From: Collybia mongolica
Taxonomy: Eukaryota > Basidiomycota > Agaricomycetes > Agaricales > Clitocybaceae
Direction of reading: 5' to 3'
Assembly (NCBI GenBank): GCA_013420905.1
Contig: JAAXNY010000016.1
Coordinates: forward strand, 930,001-994,000
DNA length: 64,000 bases
The notes under the pieces are model-generated. The model saw only the letters and a list, made by a program, of their open reading frames with translations, did no database searches and was not told the DNA's origin. Position numbers and translations under genes: made by a program. Positions 25,261 to 36,144 of the stretch are shown here, piece after piece (position 1 is the first letter of the stretch; every line of letters starts with the position of its first letter).

Positions 25261-25605
25261 GATGACTTCGAAAGTGGTGCGTGTCCCTTGGTCCTTCGAC
25301 GATTTTTTGGTTGTGTGACGCCGTACCGTTAGCCTTGCGCCGTTAACACTAAATTTGTGTCAAACCCTTCCCAGAAAGCCCAACGCCTTGTCCCGAAGCA
25401 CGCGTACTATGAGAAATGTGAAAAGAGCGAGCAGTGGTTGGACGTTGTTGTATTCAGGTGCTCGAGCCCCGACGGCAGCGAGCACTGGTTTGACGTCGGA
25501 CCAAAGGCTGCACAATTACCCAGGGCTGCACTCTTACCTAGGGCTGCACTATTTACACCACCGACTGATGGGAGATCTCACCGAACAAGCACCAAAGTCT
25601 TCTGA
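25261..25605 (+). CDS. Possible small two-exon gene (92 residues)
   Basis: ATG at 25261 opens MTSKVVRVPWSFDDFL. A 66-bp intron (25309-25374, GTTGTG...CTTCCCAG with a TTAAC branch-like site) joins it in frame to KAQRLVPKHAYYEKCEKSEQ. The protein continues through a section rich in W, D and V to a stop at 25605. Near its end a short DNA repeat (GGGCTGCACT twice plus a degenerate copy) encodes AAQLPRAALLPRAALF. There is no signal peptide and I recognise no family. The support is the in-frame splice and protein-like composition only. Confidence 0.33.
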
Positions 25606-26200
25606 TCTGGTGTCCCGCTGGCGGGGTGTGAGTGAAGATTTTAAGTACGACGAACTGTTGAACGACAGTAGTCCAAGTGCCCACGGTAAAGTGGGAATCA
25701 ACTGTATTATTATGGCCTGTTCAACGACAGGAGACTAAGGAACTGACCAAGGTAAGTAAGCTTGTTCATATTAATAGCTCCGACCCAGGGACGTCGATCA
25801 ACAACTGCGACCCTGCTCAGAAAGGCTAAAGACTAAGTGACATGCCACATTAGACTTGCAATTGGTGGTGTACATACATGCTGCAGCGTCCCCACTTTGA
25901 TACGACATTTGAACAGGGAGTTGGGCGGGGTCATTCTGAAGTATGTCTTTAGTTGTGACTGATATTGGGGATAGGCATCTATGGCCACCTCAAAGATGAT
26001 AATGCGGCAGGTAAATGATATTCCGTAGTGGTCCGCTAAACGCCTCTTCCTCCAAAATATGGAGTATATTAAATTTCTCCATACGATACTCGAATAATAG
26101 ATTTTCCCCCTCTTGTGACAAAAGCAATGCTGTGTTGGATATACCAGCAGAGATATTTAATATCCTTCCGAACATCACTGGATTTGTACTGTCCATGCTC
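25606..26200. other. Intergenic
   Basis: No supported feature. The minus-strand frame 25990-26241 is probably the decayed tail of the relic listed next. Confidence 0.3.
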
Positions 26201-26213
26201 CCGTCCTTGCGGC

Positions 26214-26396
26214 TCATCCAGTGGGGCGGAGCACGCGACATGCCATGATATTCCGCAAACTCATAGTAGGCATTATCAGAATTGTCCCGTAAGCAGCTGA
26301 GATCCCTGTGATAGGTCCGGTATTAGGACAAGTCGTCATGAAGCATCGCATTCTACGTCTGGAGAGAGCCCACATATTCGTAGTGCTATAATTCAT
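26214..26396 (-). pseudogene. Possible relic of the seven-transmembrane family (copy F)
   Basis: The minus strand reads AAYGTILIMPTMSLRNIMACRVLRPTG before a stop. This aligns with the exon-5 pattern of the cluster (YRAIFLAPAIELTNIMACRVFRHTK), sharing NIMACRV and the spacing to the upstream hydrophobic stretch. The surrounding frame does not resemble the family, so only a fragment remains. It lies between copies C and D with the same orientation as both. It could derive from a different seven-transmembrane family that also has this motif. Confidence 0.45.
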
Positions 26397-26399
26397 AAT

Positions 26400-28093
26400 A
26401 TCTGGCCGGATCTGGTTTTGAATAGATTCAATTTTCGCCCGGGCGCTGTGAAGGAAACTTCGAGTGTGTTCAACTATTGCCGTTTGAATGATGTTGGTTT
26501 GATCATCCCGATTTACCTAGAAACGCGGACTTTTTCGAAAGATGCGTCGCATCGCGGCGAGATAGGGATTATCATACCTAAAACAAGCGGTTTGTGAGGC
26601 GGCGTGTGGGCATGCTTATATGTGTGGGTCGTGTGGCAGCATGTTATGATGCATGGCTAAAAAAAAAAAAGACGGTGCGAATGCAAAATTTCTACTAGAC
26701 CATTCAGTCTGATTTTCTGATCTGTCGATAAGTGTTCGAATCTGAATATGATGGCGTCGTCAAGATACCAGACGATGGCCAGATACAGTATTTACGGTGC
26801 AGATATCATTACAGGTAATCCAAAGAAGTCAGAGTATGATCTCGACGGCCTGAATAAACCATTAATGAAGTCAGGCTCCATGAACTGGGAAGAATTCTTT
26901 TCGGGGGCGGGGGGCGCAGCAAGTTGGGACGACCGGTGTAGCAGATATTGGGTATAGATGACCTCGCGAACATGTGTTTCCCAGCTCCCGATGTTTATGC
27001 CAGTAAGGTCGCACGTAGGTAAAGAATGCAAGGATACGCCTCAAGGTGGCAACTGAGCTCCGTTCAAATATCAAGGCGAGTGTCCCTCTGTATTTCCCTT
27101 GCACTGATCCTGTGTTTCCTGAGTATGACTACTCTCGAGTCCCGCCACTTGTCTTCCGTGGTAGTGTACCACTTGGTCAGGTTGGTCTGGCATGATTATC
27201 CTCGGGTCGAATCTGTGAGGACAGATTAAGACAATGTTTATAGAGATGGGCCATTTTAAGTCGATCATAAGCCGCCCAGAATGCGTTGTTATATGGCGTT
27301 GTCGTTGTTGGGCTCATTCCCCACGGTGGGCAAGTTGAAACTCGGGTCTGAACGGTCCTGATCAAGGGTAAATATATTACATAATTATGTAAGGTTAAAA
27401 AAAATCCCATATGTTATAGATAACTATGATGAGCTATCGCCGTCATCTAAGTTGACATCCTAACAATCCCCCCAAAACCCGGCTAACGTCTAGTATGTCC
27501 CACGCGCACTACGAGAGAACCCAGTCGATGGCATAAAAACAGAAATTGGCCATCGTAGCTATCTGCGATGCACCCCTCGAAGCATTGCTCGAACACGTAA
27601 GGCGTAACCTACAGAAGGAGGTATGAGTAATTAATGTTCGTAGGAGAAACTTACAGTTGGTCCATTCAAATCTGCGTTTTTTCACGTCCACTGTGCTGGA
27701 GAACTTTCAATTCCGAGAGACTCTGCGGAATTGGAATTCTCGGGCCGATAATTTCAATCATCCTGTTTCTCCACTATGCTTATTATCTCTTCTCATCTAA
27801 GTATTATCACCTTTCCAGTGTTAAAACATCTGTGCCGTTCGATGTTGATATCTTGTACACATTCATGGCAGAGCGCTCATTGGACTTGTCCACACCTCCA
27901 CTGGATTTCAATTTTATCAACCTTATGTCTGATTCATTTAACGGCGACGGCTTGACTAGGCAGCACGTGGAAAGTGGCTTCAAGTGCCTACTTTCTAGGA
28001 TCCTCATGCGTAGAGTACCCATGGTCTTGGTTGGACGAGTAGAAGCTTATTACGACATATTGGTTCACTCGCCCTGAATATAGTGATCACTAC
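26400..28093. other. Gene-poor stretch
   Basis: An open frame of 147 codons on the plus strand (27634-28077), with one hydrophobic segment (IGILGPIISIILFLHYAYYL), and a 69-codon frame at 26748-26957 are the best candidates. Neither has a recognised family or supporting introns, so I do not call genes. Confidence 0.3.
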
Positions 28094-29386
28094 TTAGCCC
28101 ACCGCCAAACCCATTTCCCTCGAAAGACGAGACGCTTTTTCTGAAGTGTAGCCTTCCAACGACGTTTCTGTGTCTGCGCCACTTGACACCTCACTGGTAC
28201 CACTGGAGGCCGAACGAATGGACGTACTGTTCCTGCGGCTGGGGATGATCGCAGAAATTGTATTGCTTCTCGCGAACACAATAGTGCTCACGGTGTGAAC
28301 GTCCTTGCTATTGTGGCCCATCTTGGTGTGCCGAAAGACACGACACGCCATGATATTTGTAAGTACAGCCGCGCAGGTCAAAAACATTGATCGGTATATC
28401 CGTGGGACACCAGGGGTAACTTCCATAATTGTAGCTAGCAGGTTTGCTGCCGTGGCCACCCTGTTGTGATGTCGTTACTTTTCTCGTTCGAGTGACTGAA
28501 TTGAAATTATCTTACATGTAGTACTTCTGCCCATTCTGTAGTAAAGACCTCGAAAACGCTGGTAGATACCTGCCGAACGGGTCAAACCTAATTTGGTCCG
28601 AGTCCTCATTCCTAGCAGTCATCCGGTTTTGTGTAAGATACACGTAATTGCGAGGAAGACACAGGTGTCAAGGATAGTGAGTGTGATATTCGCAGCACTG
28701 CGGTAGGCCTTGACACCAGAGATTGTGCAATATTTGGTGACACCGATGCGCACAGTAGAAAAGCTTGTAATCGATGTTAGAGACCCACCAAAGACAGCCA
28801 ACCAAAGTATAAAGAATACGATGGCTATATATCGATGCTTACTGAATATTGCGCGCACACGAAGAAAGAAAAGAAGAGCTGTAGACGATGTGGCGACGTG
28901 ATATGCGGTGCATGTAACTCCTAAGGAGGCTGGGCAGTTTTCGATTGGAGCAGCTAGATTATTAGCTCATCAGAAGAACGCATGACACCCAATTCTGGGT
29001 AGAAATACTTTGGAGAATAGTGGCCGAGGCTGCATACAATAACGTACTCCATCTGTAAAAGGGGTACTGATCAGCAAGCATGTTAAATAAATATATGAAA
29101 AGCTACTCGCCTTGAGAAGAAATAAGTCATGGTTGGGAATGAGACTTTGTGTTGCGCGAGGAGTCTGTAGTCTGCTAGAAGGTGGGTCAAGATATCCCAA
29201 ACAAGAACCTAGGCCATGTGAATTGAATAGAACATGTGAAAGAGCAAGATGAGCACCAACACTAAATGCCCCAACGGTAACGTCGCTGAGAATGGTGGTG
29301 CGATATGCATCGTCTGGCGGCAAAATTTCCATCAGCACGAAGGTGCCAAGGAAGTGTGGAGGGATGGTGGTGGAGGAATTGGCCAT
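28094..29386 (-). pseudogene. Seven-transmembrane protein, copy D (frameshifted)
   Basis: Exon 1 (MANSSTTIPPHFLGTF, ending TVGAFS), exon 2 (VLVWDILTHLLADYRLL), exon 3, exon 4 (from CTAYHVATSSTALLFF) and exon 5 (VATAANLLATIMEV...VLTNIMACRVFRHTK) are all recognisable. In exon 4 the frame reads VFLAITCILHKTG and stops. The sisters have AITWRL at this point, and the following bases in the next frame continue YLTQNRMTARNEDS through GRYLPAFSRSLLQNGQ. Loss of one base at the W codon near 28640 explains it. Intron 2 begins AAG then GCGAGT, a GC-AG intron, where the sister copies have GT. The rest is open, so the break may be recent. Confidence 0.75.
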
Positions 29387-30600
29387 GTTAACAGGCCTTG
29401 TCAAGGTGGTCAATTGGGCCCTGGGTATAAGTAAGTGTTTGTCAGTTTCAAACGTATTTGATGGATCCACTACTATATAAACCCAAAAAAATATGCTGTA
29501 CGACAGAGATCTGACGACAACAAGGAGTTAGAAGTAAAACATACAGTTAACAGAAAACCTTGGTTTGGAAGACAAAGATCATCAAGTAATGGAAAGCGCT
29601 ATGTACTATCCCCAAACTTGTGCGGGGACATTGTTAAGATACCAGTACATTGAATTTGAACCTAGGCTTCACCGAGAGGTTCGACAACAGTCTACAGCTT
29701 TAGCTTAGGAGTTCCTTATGACTGATCAATACTTGTCCATCACGGTGCGCGTGATATGTCAAGCTACTCTATACCGCCGGTGCCCCCAAACCTGTCGTCG
29801 TTAGGTACCTTGATCCAAAGTGGAGTTATAAGTATAAATGAATGCATTACTAGTAGCAAAAACATGGCGCACCTCCCTTTCATTTCCTATTTGCCACAAG
29901 TTTGTCACCATTGTCTATCCCACACCTGTCGCGTACAGATCTACTGCATTGCCTACAAGTATTGCAAAATGTCCTCACCTTGCTCGCCATTTCTGAAGCT
30001 GAGGTACGTGGGTTGGGCGACACTGAAACGGGGTACCATCCTCACATAAGTGTGTCGCACATCTGTGAAAAATAAAAAACCTGTAAAAATAAAATGTCTG
30101 CGCCTTGAGATAACGTCGTGGCTGCGGCAGATGCCGAACAAAATTTCCACCACAGCCACTACTATACGTGTTCACGTAATGCAAAGAGTTCATGCAATGC
30201 AAAATGTGTCGATCTCATGTTTCCCGTAGGATTAAGGCTTGAAGTCCGAATAGGTCTTCGTGAACGAGAGGGAAAACGGGGTGTTACTGTAACAACATTT
30301 ACACCAAGCTGGCAGTAGAATTACCACAGAAAAACGAGAAAGGCTGGCTCCAGGCAACACGAGGATGTGCAGCAGTTCCAGATCGCATCATTTAACGAGG
30401 GTACTGTGGGCAGATGTTGCAAGATCTAGAGAATACGAAGTCTGTGCAATTTTGAGTGATGAGGAGAGTGACATTATTCCAACTCCGGCAAGCCGACGTA
30501 TCTGATCTCCATGAAGATGCAAGATATATTATTATCGTGATATCGCCTAACGGCATCCGGCATCATCGGCATCAGTCGGTACTTGAATATGACGTTACTA
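29387..30600. other. Intergenic
   Basis: It contains the upstream region of copy D, with a TATATAG-like box about 90 bp before its start. The rest has no supported gene. The open frames on both strands at 29953-30202 overlap each other and lack motifs. Confidence 0.35.
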
Positions 30601-30620
30601 ATCAGTAATCGGGCGTTTTA

Positions 30621-31168
30621 GTTTCTGGAGGTTGCTCAACTTGAGAAACCAACGGAAACCAGCAAAAACCCAGAAACTTGGGAACTTGGCAACCCAGGTC
30701 CATTTTCTTGGAAACCTATCTGGATGCATCAGAGCGGAAACCTCGGAAACTTCGGTTGTACGTCATAATCTATGGCATATGCTATCTACAAGGGTATAGG
30801 AAGATGGAAAATAGTATGGCGAGGGCACGTAATGAGTAAACGAACATGTATGAACAACTGTGAAGGAACTATGCTTTCTGAGGGCTTGAAGGAATGTACA
30901 AATCTTCGCGGTATGCCGAAATTGCTGACTGATCTATGCGGTAGCACTAGGGTACCCGATGACTTTTCTCATCATGATGCATTGGGCAGCTTTAATTCCT
31001 TCTTTGTAAACCATTTCATTGATCATCACACTCATGAATTTATTGGTAGCTCGTAGCGACATGGGTTGTTTGGTGCTTTGTGTAGGGTGGTGCAGGTTTC
31101 CTGGTTTCTGGGTTTCCAAGTTCTCGGAAACCTGAAAACCGACAGAAACCAGCGGAAACCCGGAAATT
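30621..31168. repeat. Two GAAACC-rich repeat blocks flanking a transposase relic
   Basis: Blocks at about 30621-30760 and 31095-31168 are both built from GGAAACC/GGTTTCC words. They share a similar stretch of roughly 35 bases (GAAACC..CGGAAACCAGC..AAACCC.GAAA) in the same orientation. They bracket the Plavaka C-terminal relic at 30942-31056, so they may be subterminal repeats of a deleted element. No clear target duplication was found. Confidence 0.5.
30942..31056 (+). pseudogene. Plavaka transposase C-terminal relic
   Basis: The frame reads STRVPDDFSHHDALGSF, then a segment with FFVNHFIDHHTHEF, then a stop at 31054-31056. It matches the end of the larger Plavaka transposase in this window, where the same position reads FLPEDFNHVDALDSF and FVNHFVDYHVHELF. 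Only the extreme C-terminus is left. The frame upstream has no further similarity. Confidence 0.65.
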
Positions 31169-31969
31169 AATTTGCCAGTTTACTGATGTATGAAGTTCTG
31201 CATTACACAAACCAAACAGTAATTTCAGGCGCGTCCTCTCGGTCATGCTCCGACGGTATCAGACTCCCCTCGAATAAATACAGTAAAATCGGAAACCTAT
31301 GTTCAAGATAGTTTGTTATAATTCTCCCAAGTTTGAAGGGGTAAGTAAGAGGAAAACCTCGTGCTTGTTGAGAAAACTTGAGATGAAATTCTCAAAATGT
31401 CGCAAATGTCGGATCAGTAGGGTCCTCCCAGGCCTGTCCTGATAATGACCAAATACCAATGTGTGCACTCTGAAAAGCTTCTTTGAGTGTACACAACGAT
31501 ATGATGGTTTCATTATGGTGTCTGACATGTTTTCATTTGAAATCAGTATGTGAAACAGTCCCAATATTCAATATTAAACATTGAACCCTCAACTATCAAA
31601 CCCAATCTGTAAGAGAATTCACCCAAGGCCTAATTTCGTCACAAAGCCAATAATCTGCTGCTGTAGTAATCCAGGAAACCTATAAGCACTTTTAGGACTT
31701 AATGTTTAGACACACCAAAATTAAACCGAGAGCCACAAAGCCCCCCATCCTGATTCGGTTCTGATCCTGATTAATGACGTTCTTTATCATGTTTTTTTTG
31801 ATAATCCAACCTAGAATTTCATGTTCTAGTCTCGTTGTAGTCGAATAGTGGAACTGCTTGAAGTACCGGTATATACATATGAAAAAGGAAACTTTATAGT
31901 GAATTAAAAGTAATCAACTCGTTCCAGGCCCATGTTAGGTGGTTTGAATAAATGAAAAAGCTTAGTCAC
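31169..31969. other. AT-rich intergenic
   Basis: No gene seen. GGAAACC words thin out after 31300. Contains a poly(T) run near 31792. Confidence 0.35.
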
Positions 31970-33262
31970 TTAGGCCGGAGAGCCCACCTGCTTCGACAAA
32001 CGAGGAGATTTTTCCGAAATGGAATAGCCACCCGACGGCACTTCTCTGTTAATGCCCCCCGACGTATCACTGGTATCGTCAAGCGCCAAACTCACATCCA
32101 CAGTGTCCATACGGCTGCGAACAGTTGTAGTCGGGATAGTATTATTGGTATTGAACATGAGCTCGCTCATGTCATGTATACCTCCGCAGTTGCAGCCCAT
32201 CTTTGTGTGCCGGAAAACACGACATGCCATGATGTTGGTCAACACAACAGCTGTGGCCAAGAATATAGCCCGATAAATCAGTGGGATGCTGGGGGCAAAT
32301 TCCATGATTAATGCAAGTAAGTTGGCGATCATAGCTACCCTGTCACAGCCGTCATTTTATGCGGCAGCATTCAAAGGAAACTAGCTTACATGTAGTACTT
32401 TTGCCCATCCTGCAGCAAAGCCTTTGAGAACGCCGGCAGATACCTGCCAAGCAGGTCAAACTTGGTCTAGTTCCCATCCTCGAAAGACACCTGGTTTTGT
32501 GAGAGACGCCATGTAATTGCAACGAAGACACATGTATCAAAGATAGCGAGTGTAATATTGGCTGCACCACGGTAGGTCCCGATACTGTAAAATGTGCAGT
32601 ATTTGGTTTTACCGATGTGCACACCGGAAAGACTTGGGATCGCCGTTACAGACCCACCAAGGACTGTTAACCAGAGAATGAAGAATGCACCGGTGATATA
32701 TCGATTTCTATCGAATATTGCACGCACACGAAGAAGGAAAAGAAAGGCGGTTGACGATACAGCAACGTGGTATGCTGAGCATGGAATCTTTGCTGACGCG
32801 GCACAGTTGCCAACAGGTGCAGCTGTCGTGAGGTCATCAGGTAAGCACGGAATACTTAGTTCTAAATGGAAACATACTTTGGAAGATGACAGTGGAAACT
32901 GCATAGAATAAGGTACTCCATCTACGACAAGTATCACCCATCCGTTTTTCATGAACACGTGAAGAAATCTATGAGATTTACTTACCTTGAGAGATAGTAA
33001 ACCGCGGTTGGGAACATGATCTTGTATTGGGTGAGGAGTTTATAATCGGCAGGGAGATGGGTCAAGATGTCCCAAACAAGAATCTAGGGCATATAAATAA
33101 GAATCTGTGAAACCGCAAGAATAAAACACAAACGCTAAGTCCTCCGACGATGATGTGGCCCATGATCGTGCTGCGGTATGCATCGTCTGGCGGCAGGAAT
33201 GCCATTGGTGTAAAAGGATTAAGGAGATACGGTGGAAGGGTGTAGGGAGAAACCTGGTCCAT
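31970..33262 (-). pseudogene. Seven-transmembrane protein, copy E (nonsense codon)
   Basis: Exon 1 starts MDQVSPYTLPPYLLNP and ends HIIVGGLS. Later exons read ASAKIPCSAYHVAVSSTAF, LLRVRAIFDRN, FVAITWRLSQNQ and, after the last intron, VAMIANLLALIMEF...VLTNIMACRVFRHTK, ending KQVGSPA. In exon 4 an in-frame TAG (32467-32469) follows VSFEDGN, and the same frame continues TKFDLLGRYLPAF as in the sisters. The stop falls in the loop before the sixth helix, so the product would lose the last two helices. A 24-nt GTGTCT...ACTAG segment would splice out the stop but is too short for an intron. A TATATAAC box lies about 35 bp before the ATG. Confidence 0.75.
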
Positions 33263-33296
33263 GCTTTTGATTGCTTTGAATGAGGACTTAGATCTC

Positions 33297-33304
33297 GTTA
33301 TATA
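33297..33304 (-). promoter_or_regulatory. TATA-like box of copy E
   Basis: The minus strand reads TATATAAC about 35 bases before the copy E start codon. This is close for a fungal TATA box, implying a very short leader or a different true start. Confidence 0.35.
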
Positions 33305-34063
33305 GCAGTCTAAAACTTAGATGCCAATGGCGCGCGCGAGTCCAAATAAAGGTCTGAAAAATGGTTGATGGAAACCAAGGATCAAGTCAAGTATGATAGA
33401 GTCATGTCAAAGAACAGAAGCTAGCAGTGTGACATTCTTTGATTGACATGATATGATGGCCGGTTTGGGTTAGATGCACTTGATCAAGTTTTACCACCGC
33501 ATTTCCTTGGGATAAAGTCAGAGCCAGTACTAACGGGCCCAGTCCTGACGGACCAGTGAGTTCCGCTCCACCTGGTGGAAAATGAACTGTTGGTAAGAAG
33601 CGAGGAGGCACACAATGAAGTATTTTGAGATATGCGAGAGTTTCGAAGGAGTCGTCAGCAAGTTGATCGGACGGCTTAACCTTTGAGCACAGCCACCGCT
33701 TTACAGCATCCGAGTCCCGGCAGGAACGGTGCCCTGAGCCCTTGTCTCCGAACTCCCAGCTCTGAATCATATCCCGCCATGTCTAGATTTCCCAAGTCAG
33801 AAATTTATAGTTTCGCAATAGTATATTATAAAACCTTACAACTCTTCCGTGCGACAAGAATCAACTGGCCATAAACCTGCTGAAAATATCAAGTAACATT
33901 GTAAACGAGAACAAGCACAGGTATATTGATGACATAACTTGTTCCAATAGAATGGGCACAACAAATTATGTACAAGAATACAAAATCATGGGTCGCATTG
34001 TGTAGAACATAACAGAAACAGATTCAAGGCTCAACAGGGCGTGATTGTCTACTTGGCAATAAA
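33305..34063. other. Intergenic
   Basis: No supported gene. The minus-strand frame 33402-33770 has no motif and no splice context. Confidence 0.35.
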
Positions 34064-35023
34064 TCATTTTTTCGAATCCGAATCGAAAACACGGGTGAAG
34101 AAACCTTTCTTCTTCTTTGTTGCTTCAGGTTCTGCTTTATCTTCTTCCTTGGGTTGAATAACAAACGTTGGCTTGTACATATGATAGACGTTCACACGAG
34201 AAGTCCCGACGGGCCCATAGTACTGCGCGGGTGGGGTTGACTCTGCACCAGAGGTTCGCACTAGGGATTGCCGGTCTTCGTGCCTATGTCGGCTTCGTCT
34301 TGTAACAGGTCCCGCTTGGTCCCGTTCGTGTCGTGACGATCTAGAGGTACCAGGGGAAAACACTGAATTCTGCGGTGTCAGGTGCGATCAAGCTGTAAAG
34401 GGTCATAATCATGCTACCTTCTATTACTGAACTGTTCTGAATAGGGCGTTCACGGGGTGTGACGTTTGACGCGTTTGATGCTCTTTCGGTAGCTCTTTGG
34501 GGCTGCGCCGGACGGTGCCTTGGTGATCTGGTCGTGCTTTGCCTAGGGGTGGAAGATGGGTATGATTGATGATTGAAAAGATGTTCAGAGGGTGTGCGGT
34601 GATTATTGCCGCCAGGATTATATGCCGGGTATGGACTAGAGGACTGAGGAGACCTGGGCGAGACAGGGAAACTTGAGGAATGAGCGACTTGACCTGCAGC
34701 GCGTAGAGAGGACTGTTCTGAACCAGCAGCATATCCGGCTTGGAGTTCAGGTAAAGTGGAGCTGATAGGTTGTCCTTGGGGGAATGCAGACTGTTGCTCG
34801 AATGAATTCGCATGACCTGGGTCAGTACTCGGGGGGTTAGCGTCTTGGCCAGCGAAATTTCCGGAATAGGTGTGTGGATATTCGGGAACTGAAAGTGGAC
34901 TGTCAATTTTAAACAAGGACATTTTGGCCGTTAAATACCTGGAGCGATGTAGGGGATCTGTATATGAGAGGTCTGGCTAGGTGCTCTTTGCGATTGGCGA
35001 CTTGGGCTCTGTGGATATGACAT
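34064..35023 (-). CDS. Disordered, serine/proline/glutamine-rich hypothetical protein
   Basis: Three exons. Exon 1 (35023-34939) encodes MSYPQSPSRQSQRAPSQTS. The intron that follows ends TTTCAG and joins in frame to VPEYPHTYSGNFAGQ. A second intron (GTAGCA...CGCAG, about 34378-34425) joins VIEE to FSVFSPGTSRSSRHERD. The product is about 280 residues, low in hydrophobic residues, with a basic C-terminus (KKKKGFFTRVFDSDSKK) and the only aromatic-rich patch at NVYHMYKPTFVIQP. No domain is recognised. Such proteins may be scaffolds or regulators, but nothing here says which. Confidence 0.6.
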
Positions 35024-36144
35024 TGCGACTTGGGATGTTGTTTAATTATACTTGATAGTTGGAAGAGGGGCTTGGATAGTCGATTTGAGGAGCTCGAGTC
35101 CTTTATACCCAGCCGATGTGTTTGTAATTGATATCGAAGCCAGGGTCAGGGTGATGTATGCTGTACAACCAAGTACAACGGCGCTTGACAGTACCACACC
35201 TGTTCCTCGGCAAAGATGCCAAAGAAGTCCTTCTAAACGTGAGAGTGCCAGATGAGGTGTGAAGAGCAAAGGGCAGTGTATTGTGAACAGGAAGGCCAAG
35301 ATGTGGCGTAATAAGGCGCAAGATAGTTGGGTTGTCAGAGCGAATTCATTGAAGGCTAAGGCCCCTTCACTGGGTTCGACTAAAAGACCATGCTGACCTG
35401 TCAGATGGCTGTTATTCCTACCCACAAAAAGCAGTGAAAACACGATCTTGACCTTTTGTGAATCATACACAGAGCGTTACGATACGTGCAACTGTCCGAA
35501 AATGATCTTTGCTGTGCGTCCTTCCACGAATAAAATGAACCAGGTTGTGCTCTCGCTCACGGTGCGCGGATTCGATGGTTTTCCTCAAGACCTTTATTTT
35601 GTGCCTGTCTTGAAGGTACCCATTAAAGCCTCGATAAGTGGGTTTTGAGTAGGAAACAGTGCCACCCAAGTCACGAGAAAAATACCTGTGCATGACAGAA
35701 GGTCCAATCGAAAGAGAAGAGAATCGGAGTTGCATGGCGTATGTGCTCGGGCGTTTCCGTGATTTCATCAGCATGATGCATCCAAATTCTATGTTTTCAA
35801 ATGAACTGTTCAACACCATGGCGACTTTGAAATGAGCTCTTCTGATATACACAACCTGCATCTATTAAATGGATTAGACCAAGGGACTTCGTCATGGGCT
35901 TGGACAATGGGTGGTCGCCAGTGAGTGGCATACATTACTTCAACCCTCGAATTCTCGAAAATCACATTCAAATACAAGTAAAGGAATCGATTCCAACCTG
36001 GAAGTTTGAGGGAACTGTAGTCTATAAATGGAAGGAGGCGGTCCTGATGGGGGAGACCAGATCATGCCAATCATCGCCCGGTTCCCGAACAAATAAAATG
36101 CGACCTGTCCCCATTCGTGGCTGTGTTCCTGTCTTCTTCCCTTC
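35024..36144. other. Region between divergent genes
   Basis: A hydrophobic minus-strand frame (35042-35470, 142 codons) and another at 35463-35861 overlap the promoter of the disordered-protein gene. Neither has an ATG or splice pattern that convinces me. Confidence 0.35.

Noticed and set aside
27975..28093. Extension of copy D beyond its stop
   Set aside because: The frame ends at 28094 as in the sister copies, and the DNA beyond shows no similarity.
32467..32490. A 24-nt intron that would remove the TAG in copy E
   Set aside because: Far below the shortest fungal introns and without a branch site.
35042..35470. Hydrophobic 142-codon minus-strand frame upstream of the disordered-protein gene
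   Set aside because: Starts at a non-ATG codon and overlaps the promoter; no family recognised.
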